A stretch of DNA of 64,000 nucleotides from Alphaproteobacteria bacterium (GTDB lineage: Bacteria > Pseudomonadota > Alphaproteobacteria > UBA8366): positions 62,001 through 126,000 of the forward strand of contig JANQKC010000029.1 in assembly GCA_028281325.1 (NCBI GenBank). The letters run 5' to 3'. Positions 1-9,528 of this stretch are shown here, piece after piece. How positions within the stretch are numbered: position 1 is the stretch's first letter; each line of letters begins with the position of its first letter. Made by a program: the position numbers and the translations under genes. The notes beneath the pieces were generated by a model, which did no database searches, had not been told where the DNA came from, and worked only from the letters and a program-made list of their open reading frames with translations.

Positions 1-1
1 A

Positions 2-1297
2 TCGTCCCGCGTATCCGCGCAAGGCTTCTCGCTTATCCGAGATACCGAAATCGAAAATACCATTCGGGTGTACACAGCGCCACTGTTCCGAGCGGCCGGC
101 CTGGATGCGTCATCGGTCCGGCTTCACCTCGTCAACGATGCACGCCTGAACGCCTTCGTCGCGGGCGGCATGCGCATCTTTATTCACACCGGACTGTTGA
201 CCACCGCCAGCCACCCCGGCCAAGTCATCGGGGTGATGGCGCATGAAATCGGCCATATCACCGGCGGCCATTTGGCGCGGATTCAGGAAGGCTTGAAGGC
301 GGCCACCGCCCAATCCATCATCGCAACGATCCTGGGAGGGGCGGCCGCCGCGGCGGCCGGACGGCCGGAAGGAATTGGCGCGGCCGTCTTGGGCGGCGGC
401 ACCATCGGCCAGCGCAGCATCCTGGCCTACACCCGCGACCACGAACAGGCGGCGGACCAAGCGGCGCTGCGGTATCTGGACGGCAGCAGGCAATCCTCAC
501 GGGGCTTGCTCGAAATCATGATGATCCTGAAGCGGGAAGAAGGCATCTACGGCGCGAGCCTCGATCCGTTCATTCGCTCGCATCCCCTGACCGAGAACCG
601 CATTCGGTTTATCCAGAACCATATCGAACAGTCCGAGTTTTCGGATGTTCCGATTCCCGATGACCTCATGGCCGCCCATTACCGGATGCGCGGCAAGATC
701 CTGGGTTTCCTGGATCCGCCGATCGATACGCTGCGACGCTATGACGCGTCCGACCCGAGCATGGAAGCGAAATACGCGCGGACCGTCGCCTACATGAAAC
801 TGAATGAGACCGAAAAGGCGCTCGCCATTCTCGACCCGCTCATCGACGCCACACCGCAAGACCCCTTCCTGCATGAATTGCGGGGCGACATCCTGCGCGA
901 TGCGGGACGGCCCCAGGAAGCCGCGGCCGAATACCAAAAAGCGATCGAGATTCTGCCTTGGGCGGCCCTGATCCGGCTGAGCTTGGCGCAAACGCAGATC
1001 GCCATCAACGATCCGAACGAACTCGACGCCACAGTCGCCAATATCAAGGAAGCCATTCGCTACGAAGCCGAAATCCCCCGGGCATGGCGGCAACTCGCCA
1101 TCGCCTACGGACGCCAGCAGAAGCACGGGCTCGTCTCGCACGCCCTTGCCGAGGAAGCGCTGCTTAAAGGCGATATCCGCACCGCCCGCGAGCGCGCGAC
1201 GCGCGCGATGCGGCTGCTGCCGAACGGATCGGCGGAGTGGATTCGGTCTCAGGATATCGAGCTACAGGCGAAACGCCTGAAAGATCGGCGGAGTTAG
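2..1297 (+). CDS. M48 family metalloprotease with C-terminal TPR repeats (5' end outside the window)
   Basis: The frame is open to the left edge, so the start and signal peptide lie outside the window. The first GTG inside it (68) falls in conserved sequence and is not the true start. The zinc-protease motif HEIGH is near residue 81 counted from position 68, with a downstream EQAAD glutamate ligand. Gly/Ala-rich segments follow, then TPR-like helices (for example KALAILDPLIDATPQDP and AAEYQKAIEILP). This order matches BepA/YfgC-type periplasmic proteases, which act in outer-membrane protein assembly or clearance. A periplasmic DsbA-like gene follows on the same strand. The family call is firm; equivalence to BepA is inference. 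Confidence 0.9.
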   Translation, partial: SSRVSAQGFSLIRDTEIENTIRVYTAPLFRAAGLDASSVRLHLVNDARLNAFVAGGMRIFIHTGLLTTASHPGQVIGVMAHEIGHITGGHLARIQEGLKAATAQSIIATILGGAAAAAAGRPEGIGAAVLGGGTIGQRSILAYTRDHEQAADQAALRYLDGSRQSSRGLLEIMMILKREEGIYGASLDPFIRSHPLTENRIRFIQNHIEQSEFSDVPIPDDLMAAHYRMRGKILGFLDPPIDTLRRYDASDPSMEAKYARTVAYMKLNETEKALAILDPLIDATPQDPFLHELRGDILRDAGRPQEAAAEYQKAIEILPWAALIRLSLAQTQIAINDPNELDATVANIKEAIRYEAEIPRAWRQLAIAYGRQQKHGLVSHALAEEALLKGDIRTARERATRAMRLLPNGSAEWIRSQDIELQAKRLKDRRS

Positions 1298-1447
1298 CGT
1301 GCCTTAGGCGGCGATTGCGGTGCTCACGCACCGCTCACCCCTTCGTCAGTCGTGCTAAAGATCGCGTGCAAAAGCTTGCGGGTCGCGGCAACGTAAGGGA
1401 TAGTTGTGCCATGCTCGCCGATAATCGATTCGTGGAGTATCCGAACC

Positions 1448-2188
1448 GTGCGTAAACTCGCCTTCGCCCTTCCTCTTTTGGCCGCACTCCTGACCATCGG
1501 TCCCGCCCACGCGGACGAAACCTTCAAGACCATGGAAAAGGAAAAGCTCGAACAGGCCATCCGGGCGTATCTCCTCGAACATCCCGAAGTGATCATCGAA
1601 GCGCTGGAAAAATACGAGGCGCAGGAACGCAGCGCACAGGAAAAAGCGGCGGCGGCGGCGCTCATCGCGCAAAAGGACAAGCTGTTCGATCACCCGATGA
1701 CACCGATATCGGGCAACCCCAATGGCGATGTCACGGTGGTCGAGTTTTTCGACTACCAATGCGGGTTCTGCAAACGCTCGCTGAACACGGTGCTCGACGT
1801 GTTGAGGAGCGACAAGCAAGTACGGGTCGTGTGGAAGGAACTCCCGATCCTCGGTCCTGCATCGGAATTCGCGGCGCGCGCCGCGATGGCGTCGGACAAA
1901 CAGGGCAAGTACGAGGAATATCATATTGCTATCATGAGTTCCCGCGGCCGGTTGACGCCGGAAAAGGTCATGCGGCTCGCGTCCAAGGTCGGTCTCGACG
2001 TGGAACGCCTGAAACGCGACATGGAAGACCCGAAAATCACGGCCTATCTACAGGAAACGCTGCAACTCGCCCAAACACTCGGTATCAACGGAACGCCCGG
2101 GTTCGTGATCGGCAACAAGCTGATCCCCGGCGCGATCGATAGCACCCGTATGCACGAATTGATCGCCGAGGCCCGCAACCAGAGCTAG
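1448..2188 (+). CDS. DsbA-family periplasmic thiol oxidoreductase with ScsC-like N-terminal domain
   Basis: This is a 246-residue protein. An N-terminal signal peptide (RKLAFALPLLAALLTIGPAHA) is followed by a helical segment rich in Lys and Glu (residues 23-80) that resembles the ScsC N-terminal oligomerisation region. A thioredoxin fold follows with the active site C105-G-F-C108 and a TP cis-proline motif (GINGTPGF) near the C-terminus. I chose the GTG at 1448 because it puts the signal peptide at the N-terminus and has GGAG about 11 nt upstream; an ATG at 1406 would add 14 residues. It probably oxidises or isomerises envelope disulfides. Its stop codon overlaps the stop of the convergent gene. 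Confidence 0.88.
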   Translation: MRKLAFALPLLAALLTIGPAHADETFKTMEKEKLEQAIRAYLLEHPEVIIEALEKYEAQERSAQEKAAAAALIAQKDKLFDHPMTPISGNPNGDVTVVEFFDYQCGFCKRSLNTVLDVLRSDKQVRVVWKELPILGPASEFAARAAMASDKQGKYEEYHIAIMSSRGRLTPEKVMRLASKVGLDVERLKRDMEDPKITAYLQETLQLAQTLGINGTPGFVIGNKLIPGAIDSTRMHELIAEARNQS

Positions 2189-3357
2189 CCCGGCTCGGCG
2201 CCCAGACGTTTCAATGTTTCGTACAGGTTGGCTTTTCCTTCGAATCCGAGACCTGGAATATCCGGCAATCCGACATACCCGTCTGCGATTGTCAGGCCGT
2301 CGGTGAAACCGCCGACCGGCTGATGCGTTCGCGGATACGCCTCCGTCCCGCCCAGCCCCAATCCGGCGGTGATGTGTAGCGACAAAAGATGCCCGCCATG
2401 CGGATACAACCGTTGGCGCGACCAGCCATGATCCTCGATCATCTCGATCGTGCGGATGTACTCGCAGATTCCATAGCTTAGGGCGCAGTCGAATTGAAGA
2501 TAGTCCTTGTCCGGCCGAAGCCCGCCATAGCGTAGAAGATTCTTGGCGTCCCACATGGACAACAGATTCTCGCCGGTTGCGAGCGGCCCGTCGTAATGGC
2601 GCGCCACATCGGCCTGCAGATCGTAATCGAGCGGAAAGCCGGGTTCTTCGAACCACCGCAGCCCCAACGGCGCGAGCGCATCGGCATATTGCAGCGCCGC
2701 CGCGAGATCGAACCGGCCGTTCGCATCGACCGCGAGGTTTTCGGGCGGCACGATCTCCATGACGGCGTCCAAACGCTTCAGGTCCTCGTCCAACGGCGCG
2801 CCGCCGATCTTCATCTTCACGATGACGAAACCGTCATCCAGATGGCCGCGGATTTCGTCCTGCAGCTCGGTCAAGCCGCGGCCGGGCGCGTAATAGCCGC
2901 CGCCGACATAGACGGGCACGCGGTCCGGCGTCGAAGAATCCCCGTGGGTATCCGCGAGATAACGATAGAGCGGCTGGCCGGCGATCTTCGCGACCGCATC
3001 CCATACCGCCATGTCGATCGTGGCGACGGCGACGGCCCGGTCGCCATGCCCGCCCGGCTTCTCCTTCTGCATCATGCAGTCCCATACCCGGAAAGGGTCG
3101 AGGTTGTCGCCGGACTCGTTCAACAGCGTTTCGGGGTCGGCCGCCAGGATGCGCGGGATCATCCGGTCGCGGCAGATGGCGTTCTGGCTGTACCGTCCGG
3201 TGCCGCTGAAACCGTAGCCCACCACCGGCCGGCCATCGCGCACGACGTCGGTGACCACCGCCACGAAGCCGGTCGTCATATCGCTAAAGTCCATCATCGC
3301 GTTCGACCGCTTTTCGCCGGTCGAAAGGGTCAAGTCCTTGATCTGGGTAATCCGCAT
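2185..3357 (-). CDS. tarD: D(-)-tartrate dehydratase-like enolase-superfamily enzyme
   Basis: This is a 390-residue enolase-superfamily protein. By alignment from memory it resembles Bradyrhizobium TarD throughout, including FSDMTTGFVAVVTDVVR and EKPGGHGDRAVAV. The expected catalytic set is visible: the KxK pair K181/K183, metal ligands D211, E237 and E263, and H320 in the YPHGGH loop, all about two residues offset from TarD. The likely reaction is dehydration of D-tartrate to oxaloacetate. It lies 30 bp downstream of the S9 peptidase on the same strand, so the two may be co-transcribed. Superfamily and catalytic set are seen; substrate specificity is inferred from similarity. Confidence 0.82.
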   Translation of the reverse strand: MRITQIKDLTLSTGEKRSNAMMDFSDMTTGFVAVVTDVVRDGRPVVGYGFSGTGRYSQNAICRDRMIPRILAADPETLLNESGDNLDPFRVWDCMMQKEKPGGHGDRAVAVATIDMAVWDAVAKIAGQPLYRYLADTHGDSSTPDRVPVYVGGGYYAPGRGLTELQDEIRGHLDDGFVIVKMKIGGAPLDEDLKRLDAVMEIVPPENLAVDANGRFDLAAALQYADALAPLGLRWFEEPGFPLDYDLQADVARHYDGPLATGENLLSMWDAKNLLRYGGLRPDKDYLQFDCALSYGICEYIRTIEMIEDHGWSRQRLYPHGGHLLSLHITAGLGLGGTEAYPRTHQPVGGFTDGLTIADGYVGLPDIPGLGFEGKANLYETLKRLGAEPG

Positions 3358-3387
3358 GACGGGGGCAGTCCCTTGCGTCCGTTGTTG

Positions 3388-5313
3388 TTATTGAAGATTA
3401 TCGATATCGAGCGGCTCGATGTCATCCGCCGGCTCGAATCCGAACACCCGACCGTAGAAGGCCAATTCGCCTTCCAGGGCCCGGCAGATATTCGCGGCCT
3501 GGCGAAAGCCATGCCCCTCGCCCTCGAACGCGACGTACGCCACGGGAATACCTTTGTCGCGCAACGCCGCGACCATGGCTTCGGCCTGGTTCGGCGGAAC
3601 CACTTTATCTTCCGAGCCTTGGAAGAAGATCACCGGGCAGTTCAGTCCGTCCGCATGGCGCAACGGCGACCGCGCCTCGTATACCGCGCGATCCTCAGGC
3701 CATTTTCCGATCAGCCGGTCAAGGTAGCGGGACTCGAATTTGTGGGTATCCCGCGCCAGCGCCTGCAAATCCCCGATACCGTAATGGCTCGCGCCGGCCT
3801 TGAAGACGTCACGGAATGTAAGCGCGCATAACGTCGTATACCCGCCAGCGCTGCCGCCGGTGATGGCGAGACGACCGGGATCGGCCAATCCTTGTGCGAC
3901 GAGCCATTGCGCGCCGGCCACGCAGTCCTCGACATCGACAATGCCCCAAGCGCCGTCGAGGGCGCCACGGTAAGCACGGCCATAGCCCGTGCTACCGCCG
4001 TAATTCACGTCCAGCACTGCAAATCCCCGGCTGGTCCAATACTGAATCTTGAGATTGAAACCGCAGCCGGACTGGCCCGTCGGCCCGCCGTGGCTCTTGA
4101 CGATGAGCGGCGGCAACGCGCCATCGGGGCCCGAAAACCCATCATTCTTGGGCGGATAATAGAAGCCGTGCGCCTGGCGTCCATCCGCGCTGTCGAAGGT
4201 TACCGGCTGCGCCGCCGACACCACCGCCGGGTCCGGCGCATCGTCCGCGGAACGCCGCAGGTCGACGATGGCGTGGTCGCCGAACGAAAGCGCGGCGAGA
4301 ACCGGAACATCCCGCGCCGCGCCGCCAACGAATACCGCCCGATGGCCATCGGTCACAAACCCGTGCATCTCGACAAAGGGCGTCGGGACGATATCGGCGG
4401 CGCCGGCCGCCGTTGATATCGCAAGCAGTTCGGCACGCCCCTCGGTCTGGCGAATGGCATAGATTTGGCCGGCCCCGGCAAATCCATATGTGCGCATATT
4501 GAAAATCCACTGCGGCAATCCCAACTCGCCCGGCATCGGGCAAACCGCCTGCGCCCCGTCCGCCGCCCAACGGTATAGATTCCACCATCCCAACCGGTCC
4601 GAGACGAAATAGACCTCGCCGTCCGGCGACCATTCGGGCTGGAACAACGCTTCATCGGGGCCGCCGGCAAGCGTCTCGGTCGTCACGACCGCGCCGTCTT
4701 CGTCAAGGGTGCCACGGGTCAGCACGCAGCCGTCCCACGGCATGTTCGGATGGTCCCAGGACAACCAGAGCAGGTGACGGCCATCCGGCGACGGACGCGG
4801 CGCCGCATAGAAATCGCTGCCGGACGCGAGGACCTGCAGGGTCCCATCGCGTGCGATGGCGACGAGTGTGTTTGTCGGTTCGCCCTGTGTCCCGTGATCC
4901 TCGCAGACCGCCAACAGGCGATTTCGAGAACCGTCGACGATCAAATCGGCAAAACGGCGGGAACCGGCGGGGGTGACGGGGACCGGCGCTTGCCCGGCGT
5001 CCATCCTGTACACCACCTGGTCCTTGTCGTTGCTGAACCACACCGTACCGCCGGCGACGGCGAAGGCGCCGCCGCCGTATTCGTGCACCCGTGTCCGAAC
5101 GCTGAACGCCTTCGGCAACACGTCCGCCGCCGCACCGTCCGGACCGCACCGGACCAGCGCGATCCGGCCACCTTCCGCCGGCCGCGACTCGGTCCAATAG
5201 ACGTCTCCCTGGTCCAACGCGATCTGCCCCAGACCAACATTGCCGTCGACGATGCGGTCGGCCGTGATGGGAGAACGCCAACTTCCGAATGGCGCAATGT
5301 TCGGCCTTTTCAT
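3388..5313 (-). CDS. S9 prolyl oligopeptidase-family peptidase (acylaminoacyl-peptidase-like)
   Basis: A 641-residue protein without a clear signal peptide, so probably cytoplasmic. The N-terminal part (about residues 20-370) has the repeated W/F-S-x-D pattern of a beta-propeller. The C-terminal alpha/beta hydrolase carries a full triad: S488 in GGSAGG, D569 in GSEDKVV and H601 in EGEGHGF. It probably trims short peptides or acyl-peptides. The ATG has AAGGA about 9 nt upstream. It reads leftward with tarD, against the housekeeping genes on either side. Confidence 0.9.
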   Translation of the reverse strand: MKRPNIAPFGSWRSPITADRIVDGNVGLGQIALDQGDVYWTESRPAEGGRIALVRCGPDGAAADVLPKAFSVRTRVHEYGGGAFAVAGGTVWFSNDKDQVVYRMDAGQAPVPVTPAGSRRFADLIVDGSRNRLLAVCEDHGTQGEPTNTLVAIARDGTLQVLASGSDFYAAPRPSPDGRHLLWLSWDHPNMPWDGCVLTRGTLDEDGAVVTTETLAGGPDEALFQPEWSPDGEVYFVSDRLGWWNLYRWAADGAQAVCPMPGELGLPQWIFNMRTYGFAGAGQIYAIRQTEGRAELLAISTAAGAADIVPTPFVEMHGFVTDGHRAVFVGGAARDVPVLAALSFGDHAIVDLRRSADDAPDPAVVSAAQPVTFDSADGRQAHGFYYPPKNDGFSGPDGALPPLIVKSHGGPTGQSGCGFNLKIQYWTSRGFAVLDVNYGGSTGYGRAYRGALDGAWGIVDVEDCVAGAQWLVAQGLADPGRLAITGGSAGGYTTLCALTFRDVFKAGASHYGIGDLQALARDTHKFESRYLDRLIGKWPEDRAVYEARSPLRHADGLNCPVIFFQGSEDKVVPPNQAEAMVAALRDKGIPVAYVAFEGEGHGFRQAANICRALEGELAFYGRVFGFEPADDIEPLDIDNLQ

Positions 5314-5455
5314 ACTTTCGAATCCTTACGCTTCAGTTCCACGGTATTGTCAGGCTGCCAATTCATTACGGCCGTTACCATACTAATACTTGCCATTCTT
5401 TCCGATTTGCGCCCACATATAGCCTGTCTCGAACAGTATCGGCAGGTGGTCGCCC

Positions 5456-5905
5456 GTGGCAGACCCAGCAAGCGTTCTTATTCTCAACGGTCCCAATTTG
5501 AACATGCTCGGCGTGCGCGAGCCGGAAATCTACGGCCACGAGACGCTGGCGGATATCGACGCCGCGTGCAAGCAAAAGGCAACGGCGCTCGGCCTTACCG
5601 TGGATTTTCGTCAATCCAACAGCGAGGCCGAATTAGTCACGTGGATACAACAGGCCCGCGACGGTCAGGACGCGGTGGTTATCAACGCCGGGGCGTTGAC
5701 GCATACGTCGGTAGCGTTGCTCGACGCGCTGTCGATCCTGGAGATGCCTGTCATCGAATTGCATCTATCGAACATTTACGCGCGCGAAGATTTCCGTCAC
5801 CGTTCATTCATCGCACCGGCGGCAAGCGGCGTCATTTGCGGGTTCGGCGCGTTGGGATATGACCTAGCACTCGATGCCGTCCATCGACTGCTGACCGAAG
5901 AATAA
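5456..5905 (+). CDS. aroQ: Type II 3-dehydroquinate dehydratase
   Basis: At 149 residues it has the usual length of the dodecameric type II enzyme, which converts 3-dehydroquinate to 3-dehydroshikimate in the shikimate pathway. Diagnostic segments are [18 protein letters not shown] (catalytic Tyr and Arg region), [25 protein letters not shown] and [17 protein letters not shown]. The start is GTG at 5456, with AGGTGG 6 nt upstream. It leads directly into accB and accC, a neighbourhood common in alphaproteobacteria. Confidence 0.97.
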   Translation: MADPASVLILNGPNLNMLGVREPEIYGHETLADIDAACKQKATALGLTVDFRQSNSEAELVTWIQQARDGQDAVVINAGALTHTSVALLDALSILEMPVIELHLSNIYAREDFRHRSFIAPAASGVICGFGALGYDLALDAVHRLLTEE

Positions 5906-5955
5906 GGGACGGACGGCGACGCGAGGCGTCCGAGACCATCGAAGAAGGACAGTAC

Positions 5956-6414
5956 ATGCCAAAATTTCAGGTCGATAAGACACTGATCCGGGAACTCGGC
6001 CAGTTGCTCGACGAGACGAACCTGACGGAGATCGAAATCTGCGAAGGCAACAAATCCATCCGCGTCGCGCGCGGCGGCACGACGGTGGCGGCCGCGATAC
6101 CGGCGCCGGCCCTGCCAGCCGCTCCCGCCGCCCCTGACGCCACGCCGGCCGCCGCCGCGGTCGACGCCGGCGGCGACGAGGCGGGCGCCGTCCCGTGCCC
6201 GATGGTCGGCACGGTTTACCTGTCGCCCCAACCGGACGCGGCACCGTTCATTAAGGTCGGCGACACCGTTTCCCAAGGCCAGACCCTGCTGATCGTGGAG
6301 GCGATGAAGGTGATGAACCAAATCCCCGCGCCGCGCGCTGGCGTCGTGAAACGGATCGCGGTCGACGATGCGCAGCCGGTCGAATTCGGCGAAACCTTGG
6401 TCGTCATCGAGTAG
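5956..6414 (+). CDS. accB: Acetyl-CoA carboxylase biotin carboxyl carrier protein
   Basis: A 152-residue carrier. The N-terminal helical part ([27 protein letters not shown]) is joined by an Ala/Pro-rich mobile linker (about residues 45-75) to a lipoyl/biotinyl domain. The biotinylated lysine sits in the EAMKVMN motif. It carries CO2 between biotin carboxylase and carboxyltransferase in the first step of fatty acid synthesis. It lies 50 bp after aroQ and 5 nt before accC, so it is co-transcribed with accC. Confidence 0.97.
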   Translation: MPKFQVDKTLIRELGQLLDETNLTEIEICEGNKSIRVARGGTTVAAAIPAPALPAAPAAPDATPAAAAVDAGGDEAGAVPCPMVGTVYLSPQPDAAPFIKVGDTVSQGQTLLIVEAMKVMNQIPAPRAGVVKRIAVDDAQPVEFGETLVVIE

Positions 6415-6419
6415 CCGTC

Positions 6420-7769
6420 TTGTTCGAAAAGATCCTCATCGCCAATCGCGGCGAGATCGCGCTCCGCATCCACCGCGCCTGCCGCGAGATGGGCATCCGC
6501 ACGGTTGCGGTCCATTCGACCGCCGATGCGAACGCGATGCATGTCCGGCTCGCGGATGAATCCGTTTGCATCGGACCGCCGCCATCGAAAGACAGCTACC
6601 TCAACATTCCGGCCATCCTCACCGCGGCGACGATCACCGGGGCCGACGCCGTGCACCCCGGCATCGGCTTCCTCTCCGAAAACGCGCAATTCGCCCAAAT
6701 GGTCGAGGAACACGATCTCGTCTTCATCGGCCCCAGTCCCGACCATATCAGCCTGATGGGCGACAAGGTCCGGGCGAAGGAGACCGCCCGCGAGATCGGC
6801 CTGCCGGTGGTACCCGGTTCCGACGGTGCGGTCGACTCGGCAGACCAGGCTGTCGCCGTCGCCGAGGAAATCGGCTTTCCCGTCCTGCTCAAGGCCGCGT
6901 CCGGCGGTGGCGGGCGTGGCATGAAAATCGCCAACAATGCGGCCGAACTGCCGGAAGCGCTCGCGACATGCCGACAGGAAGCACGCGCGGCCTTCGGCGA
7001 CGATACGGTCTACATCGAAAAACTGTTGGGGCAGCCGCGGCATATCGAAATTCAAGTGCTCGGCGACGGGCACGGCAGCGTCCTGCATTTCGGCGAGCGC
7101 GACTGCTCGCTGCAACGCCGTCATCAAAAGGTGTTGGAGGAAGCGCCCTCGCCGGCGCTCAATGCCGAAGAACGCAGCCGGATCGGCGAAACGGTGACGT
7201 CCGCCTTATCGAAACTGTCCTATCGCAGCGCCGGTACGATCGAGTTCCTCTACGAGAACGGCGGCTTCTATTTCATCGAAATGAATACGCGCCTCCAGGT
7301 CGAACACCCTGTTTCGGAAATGATCAGCGGCGTCGACTTGGTACGGGAACAGATCCGTATTGCGGCCGGCGGACGGTTGGAACTGGACCAATCGGATATC
7401 GAACTGGCCGGGCATGCGATCGAATGCCGCCTCAACGCGGAAAACCCCGATACCTTCGTCCCCTCGCCGGGAAAAGTGACCGATTTCCATGCCCCGGGAG
7501 GGCTCGGTGTCCGCGTCGATTCTGCGCTATATTCGGGATATGCAGTGCCGCCGCATTATGACAGTCTCGTCGCCAAACTGATCGTCCACGGTGCGACGCG
7601 CAACGAATGCCTGATGCGGCTGCGCCGCGCGCTGGAAGAATTCGTGATCGGCGGCATCGAGACCACGATTCCGTTGCATCAGAGGCTTATGGATAATCCC
7701 GCCTTCCTGAACGGCGACTACCACATCCATTGGCTGGAAGGGTGGCTCGAGGAGACCGCGGAGGACTGA
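6420..7769 (+). CDS. accC: Acetyl-CoA carboxylase biotin carboxylase subunit
   Basis: A 449-residue ATP-grasp biotin carboxylase. It begins [16 protein letters not shown]. It has the Gly-rich ATP lid [11 protein letters not shown], the [20 protein letters not shown] segment, the metal-binding [14 protein letters not shown] motif and the biotin carboxylase C-terminal domain. It carboxylates AccB-bound biotin using ATP and bicarbonate. The start codon is TTG, 5 nt after the accB stop, without a clear ribosome-binding site, so translational coupling to accB is likely. Confidence 0.97.
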   Translation: MFEKILIANRGEIALRIHRACREMGIRTVAVHSTADANAMHVRLADESVCIGPPPSKDSYLNIPAILTAATITGADAVHPGIGFLSENAQFAQMVEEHDLVFIGPSPDHISLMGDKVRAKETAREIGLPVVPGSDGAVDSADQAVAVAEEIGFPVLLKAASGGGGRGMKIANNAAELPEALATCRQEARAAFGDDTVYIEKLLGQPRHIEIQVLGDGHGSVLHFGERDCSLQRRHQKVLEEAPSPALNAEERSRIGETVTSALSKLSYRSAGTIEFLYENGGFYFIEMNTRLQVEHPVSEMISGVDLVREQIRIAAGGRLELDQSDIELAGHAIECRLNAENPDTFVPSPGKVTDFHAPGGLGVRVDSALYSGYAVPPHYDSLVAKLIVHGATRNECLMRLRRALEEFVIGGIETTIPLHQRLMDNPAFLNGDYHIHWLEGWLEETAED

Positions 7770-7772
7770 AGC

Positions 7773-8414
7773 ATGGAAATGCCCGACCTCACCCCGGATA
7801 TGTTGCTCAGGGCCTATGCGGTCGGCGTGTTCCCCATGGCGGAGGATCGCAACGATCCGGAATTGTTTTGGGTCGACCCGCGCATGCGCGGCATCATTCG
7901 GCTCAATGAATTCCATGTTCCGCGCCGGTTGCGCCGCACGATTCGCAGCGGCAGCTTCGACATCACCTACGATCGCGACTTCGAAGCGGTGATCGAAGGC
8001 TGCGCCGAGTCGACGCGGATCAGGCCGCGGACCTGGATCAACGACAACATTATCGATCTCTACTGCACGCTGCATCGCATGGGACACGCCCACAGCGTGG
8101 AATGCTGGCAGGACGGCGCGCTCGTCGGCGGCTTGTACGGCGTCTCGCTCGGCGGCGTGTTCTTCGGCGAAAGCATGTTCAGCCGGGCGACCGACGCGAG
8201 CAAGGTTGCGTTGGTTTACCTGGCGGCATCGTTGAAGTTGGGCGGCTACGACTTCATCGACACGCAATTCATCACCAAGCATCTGTCGCGATTCGGCGCC
8301 ATCGAGCTGCCGCGTAACGAATACAAAAAGCTCTTGAGCGGCGCGATCGACCGGAAAACCGTGTTCGTTACCGATCCGGACGCTGAATTCCTCGATATCG
8401 TCCTGACCGGATAA
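7773..8414 (+). CDS. aat: Leucyl/phenylalanyl-tRNA--protein transferase
   Basis: A 213-residue protein. Family hallmarks are the N-terminal [14 protein letters not shown] segment, [11 protein letters not shown], the GHAHSVECW and [19 protein letters not shown] core, and [15 protein letters not shown]. The enzyme adds Leu or Phe to proteins with N-terminal Lys or Arg, creating N-degrons read by ClpS. It starts 3 nt after accC and is convergent with the DUF2155 gene. ClpA and two ClpS adaptors lie elsewhere in this window, so writer and readers of the pathway are both present. Confidence 0.96.
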   Translation: MEMPDLTPDMLLRAYAVGVFPMAEDRNDPELFWVDPRMRGIIRLNEFHVPRRLRRTIRSGSFDITYDRDFEAVIEGCAESTRIRPRTWINDNIIDLYCTLHRMGHAHSVECWQDGALVGGLYGVSLGGVFFGESMFSRATDASKVALVYLAASLKLGGYDFIDTQFITKHLSRFGAIELPRNEYKKLLSGAIDRKTVFVTDPDAEFLDIVLTG

Positions 8415-8448
8415 GGCATCCGCGGCAGCACTTGCCTGAAGAAACGGC

Positions 8449-8877
8449 CTATCGCGTTTCGCTGCCGGGTTCGGTGATGGACGGCGGCGGCAATGCTTCC
8501 GTCACTTTGCAGTCGATCACCCAGACGTCATAGACCGGATGCTCCAGCGCATTGAGCGCCGGACTCGAGGCAAACATCCATCCGTGGAAAAGACTGGCGC
8601 GTTCCTCGCCGAAACGGGCTTCGTAGATGTCCAGGAACGCCGCGCTCTCCGGCGGCTCTTCCGGCGGTGTCCGGTTGCAAAAACGCGGCAGGATTTCCAG
8701 CGTGCCGAAGCGCACTTCCCGGCCCACCGGCGCATCGAACGTCCACACGCGCGCCGTGACCTTGTCCAATCCCTGCAGCACAACGGTGTCGCCCTCGATC
8801 GCGCCCGCCGGCGATGCCGCGATGCCGGCAGGAATCGCTGCGAGCAATGCCACTTTCAAAAGGCGCCGAATGGTCAC
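8449..8877 (-). CDS. DUF2155 domain-containing exported protein
   Basis: The gene encodes 142 residues from GTG at 8877, which has GGAGGT just upstream (a short, 3-nt spacing) and puts a signal peptide (RRLLKVALLAAIPAGIAASPAGA) at the N-terminus. A longer frame to 9042 has no such features and is rejected. The mature part matches DUF2155: KVTARVWTFDAPVGREVRFGTLEI, then FHGWMFASSPALNALEHPVYDVWV. This family is common in alphaproteobacteria next to the NDUFA12 and MlaD genes, as here. The function is unknown; the signal peptide suggests a periplasmic location. Confidence 0.88.
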   Translation of the reverse strand: MTIRRLLKVALLAAIPAGIAASPAGAIEGDTVVLQGLDKVTARVWTFDAPVGREVRFGTLEILPRFCNRTPPEEPPESAAFLDIYEARFGEERASLFHGWMFASSPALNALEHPVYDVWVIDCKVTEALPPPSITEPGSETR

Positions 8878-9069
8878 GCGACCTCCGCCGACCGGTGCAA
8901 CTCCCCTTCCGGCCTCACGCCATGATCCGCCGAAAAGGGATTCCGCGCAGCGGTTGGGACCGCTTGCCGGGTATACATCCGAATGGTCAGTAAATTCATC
9001 CTTCGTTCGGACGCGGCCGATGCGCGCACATCCCATGCGCACCGCAGCGTTCCCCGATCCGGGCCGTCC

Positions 9070-9528
9070 CTATTGGCCACCCTCGTCGCCGGTGACCAGA
9101 AAGATCACCTTGCCCAGTAACTCCTCGAGAGAGATGACATCTTTCGTGTTTACCAGTTCCCCCCCCGGCGCTAACGCTTCCGCCGCGCCGCCGGGCTCGA
9201 GCTTCACATATTTGCCGCTGAGCAATCCCGCGCTGGAAATGCGAACGACCGTGTCTTTCGTCAGCTGAATCTCCGGATTTATCTTCATCCGGACGATCGC
9301 GCGGTACTCCTCCTGGTCGATGCTCTGATCGACGACCGTCCCGATCTTGACGCCGGCCACCCGAACATCGCTGCCGACGGCCAAGCCGTCGACCGCGTTG
9401 AACTTGGCGATCACCTCATACCCTTCCGCCGGCCGCAGGTCGGCAACGTTGTAGGAAAACACCAAGAACACGAGGGCCACCAGGATCACGACGGCGCCCG
9501 TGGTGGTTTCAACTATATTCCGTTTCAT
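9070..9528 (-). CDS. mlaD: MlaD-family MCE domain protein (second of a tandem pair)
   Basis: A 152-residue protein with an N-terminal membrane anchor (about residues 9-27, AVVILVALVFLVFSYNVA). One MCE domain follows (about residues 38-115; FNAVDGLAVGSDVRVAGVKIGTV, GLLSGKYVKLEPGG), with a short C-terminal helix (ISLEELLGKVIFLV). MlaD proteins form hexameric rings that pass phospholipids between the membranes. It overlaps the upstream MCE gene by 4 bp, so the pair is translationally coupled. No mlaE or mlaF is in the window. Which lipid system it serves is not evident. Confidence 0.88.
   Translation of the reverse strand: MKRNIVETTTGAVVILVALVFLVFSYNVADLRPAEGYEVIAKFNAVDGLAVGSDVRVAGVKIGTVVDQSIDQEEYRAIVRMKINPEIQLTKDTVVRISSAGLLSGKYVKLEPGGAAEALAPGGELVNTKDVISLEELLGKVIFLVTGDEGGQ

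Noticed and set aside
1317-1334. 7-bp hairpin after the M48 gene as a terminator
   Set aside because: The stem has no T run after it on either strand.
2596-3831. A 411-codon plus-strand frame across tarD and the S9 gene
   Set aside because: Spans two convincing minus-strand genes and has no motif.
8878-9042. N-terminal extension of the DUF2155 protein
   Set aside because: It would bury the signal peptide; GTG 8877 has GGAGGT upstream.
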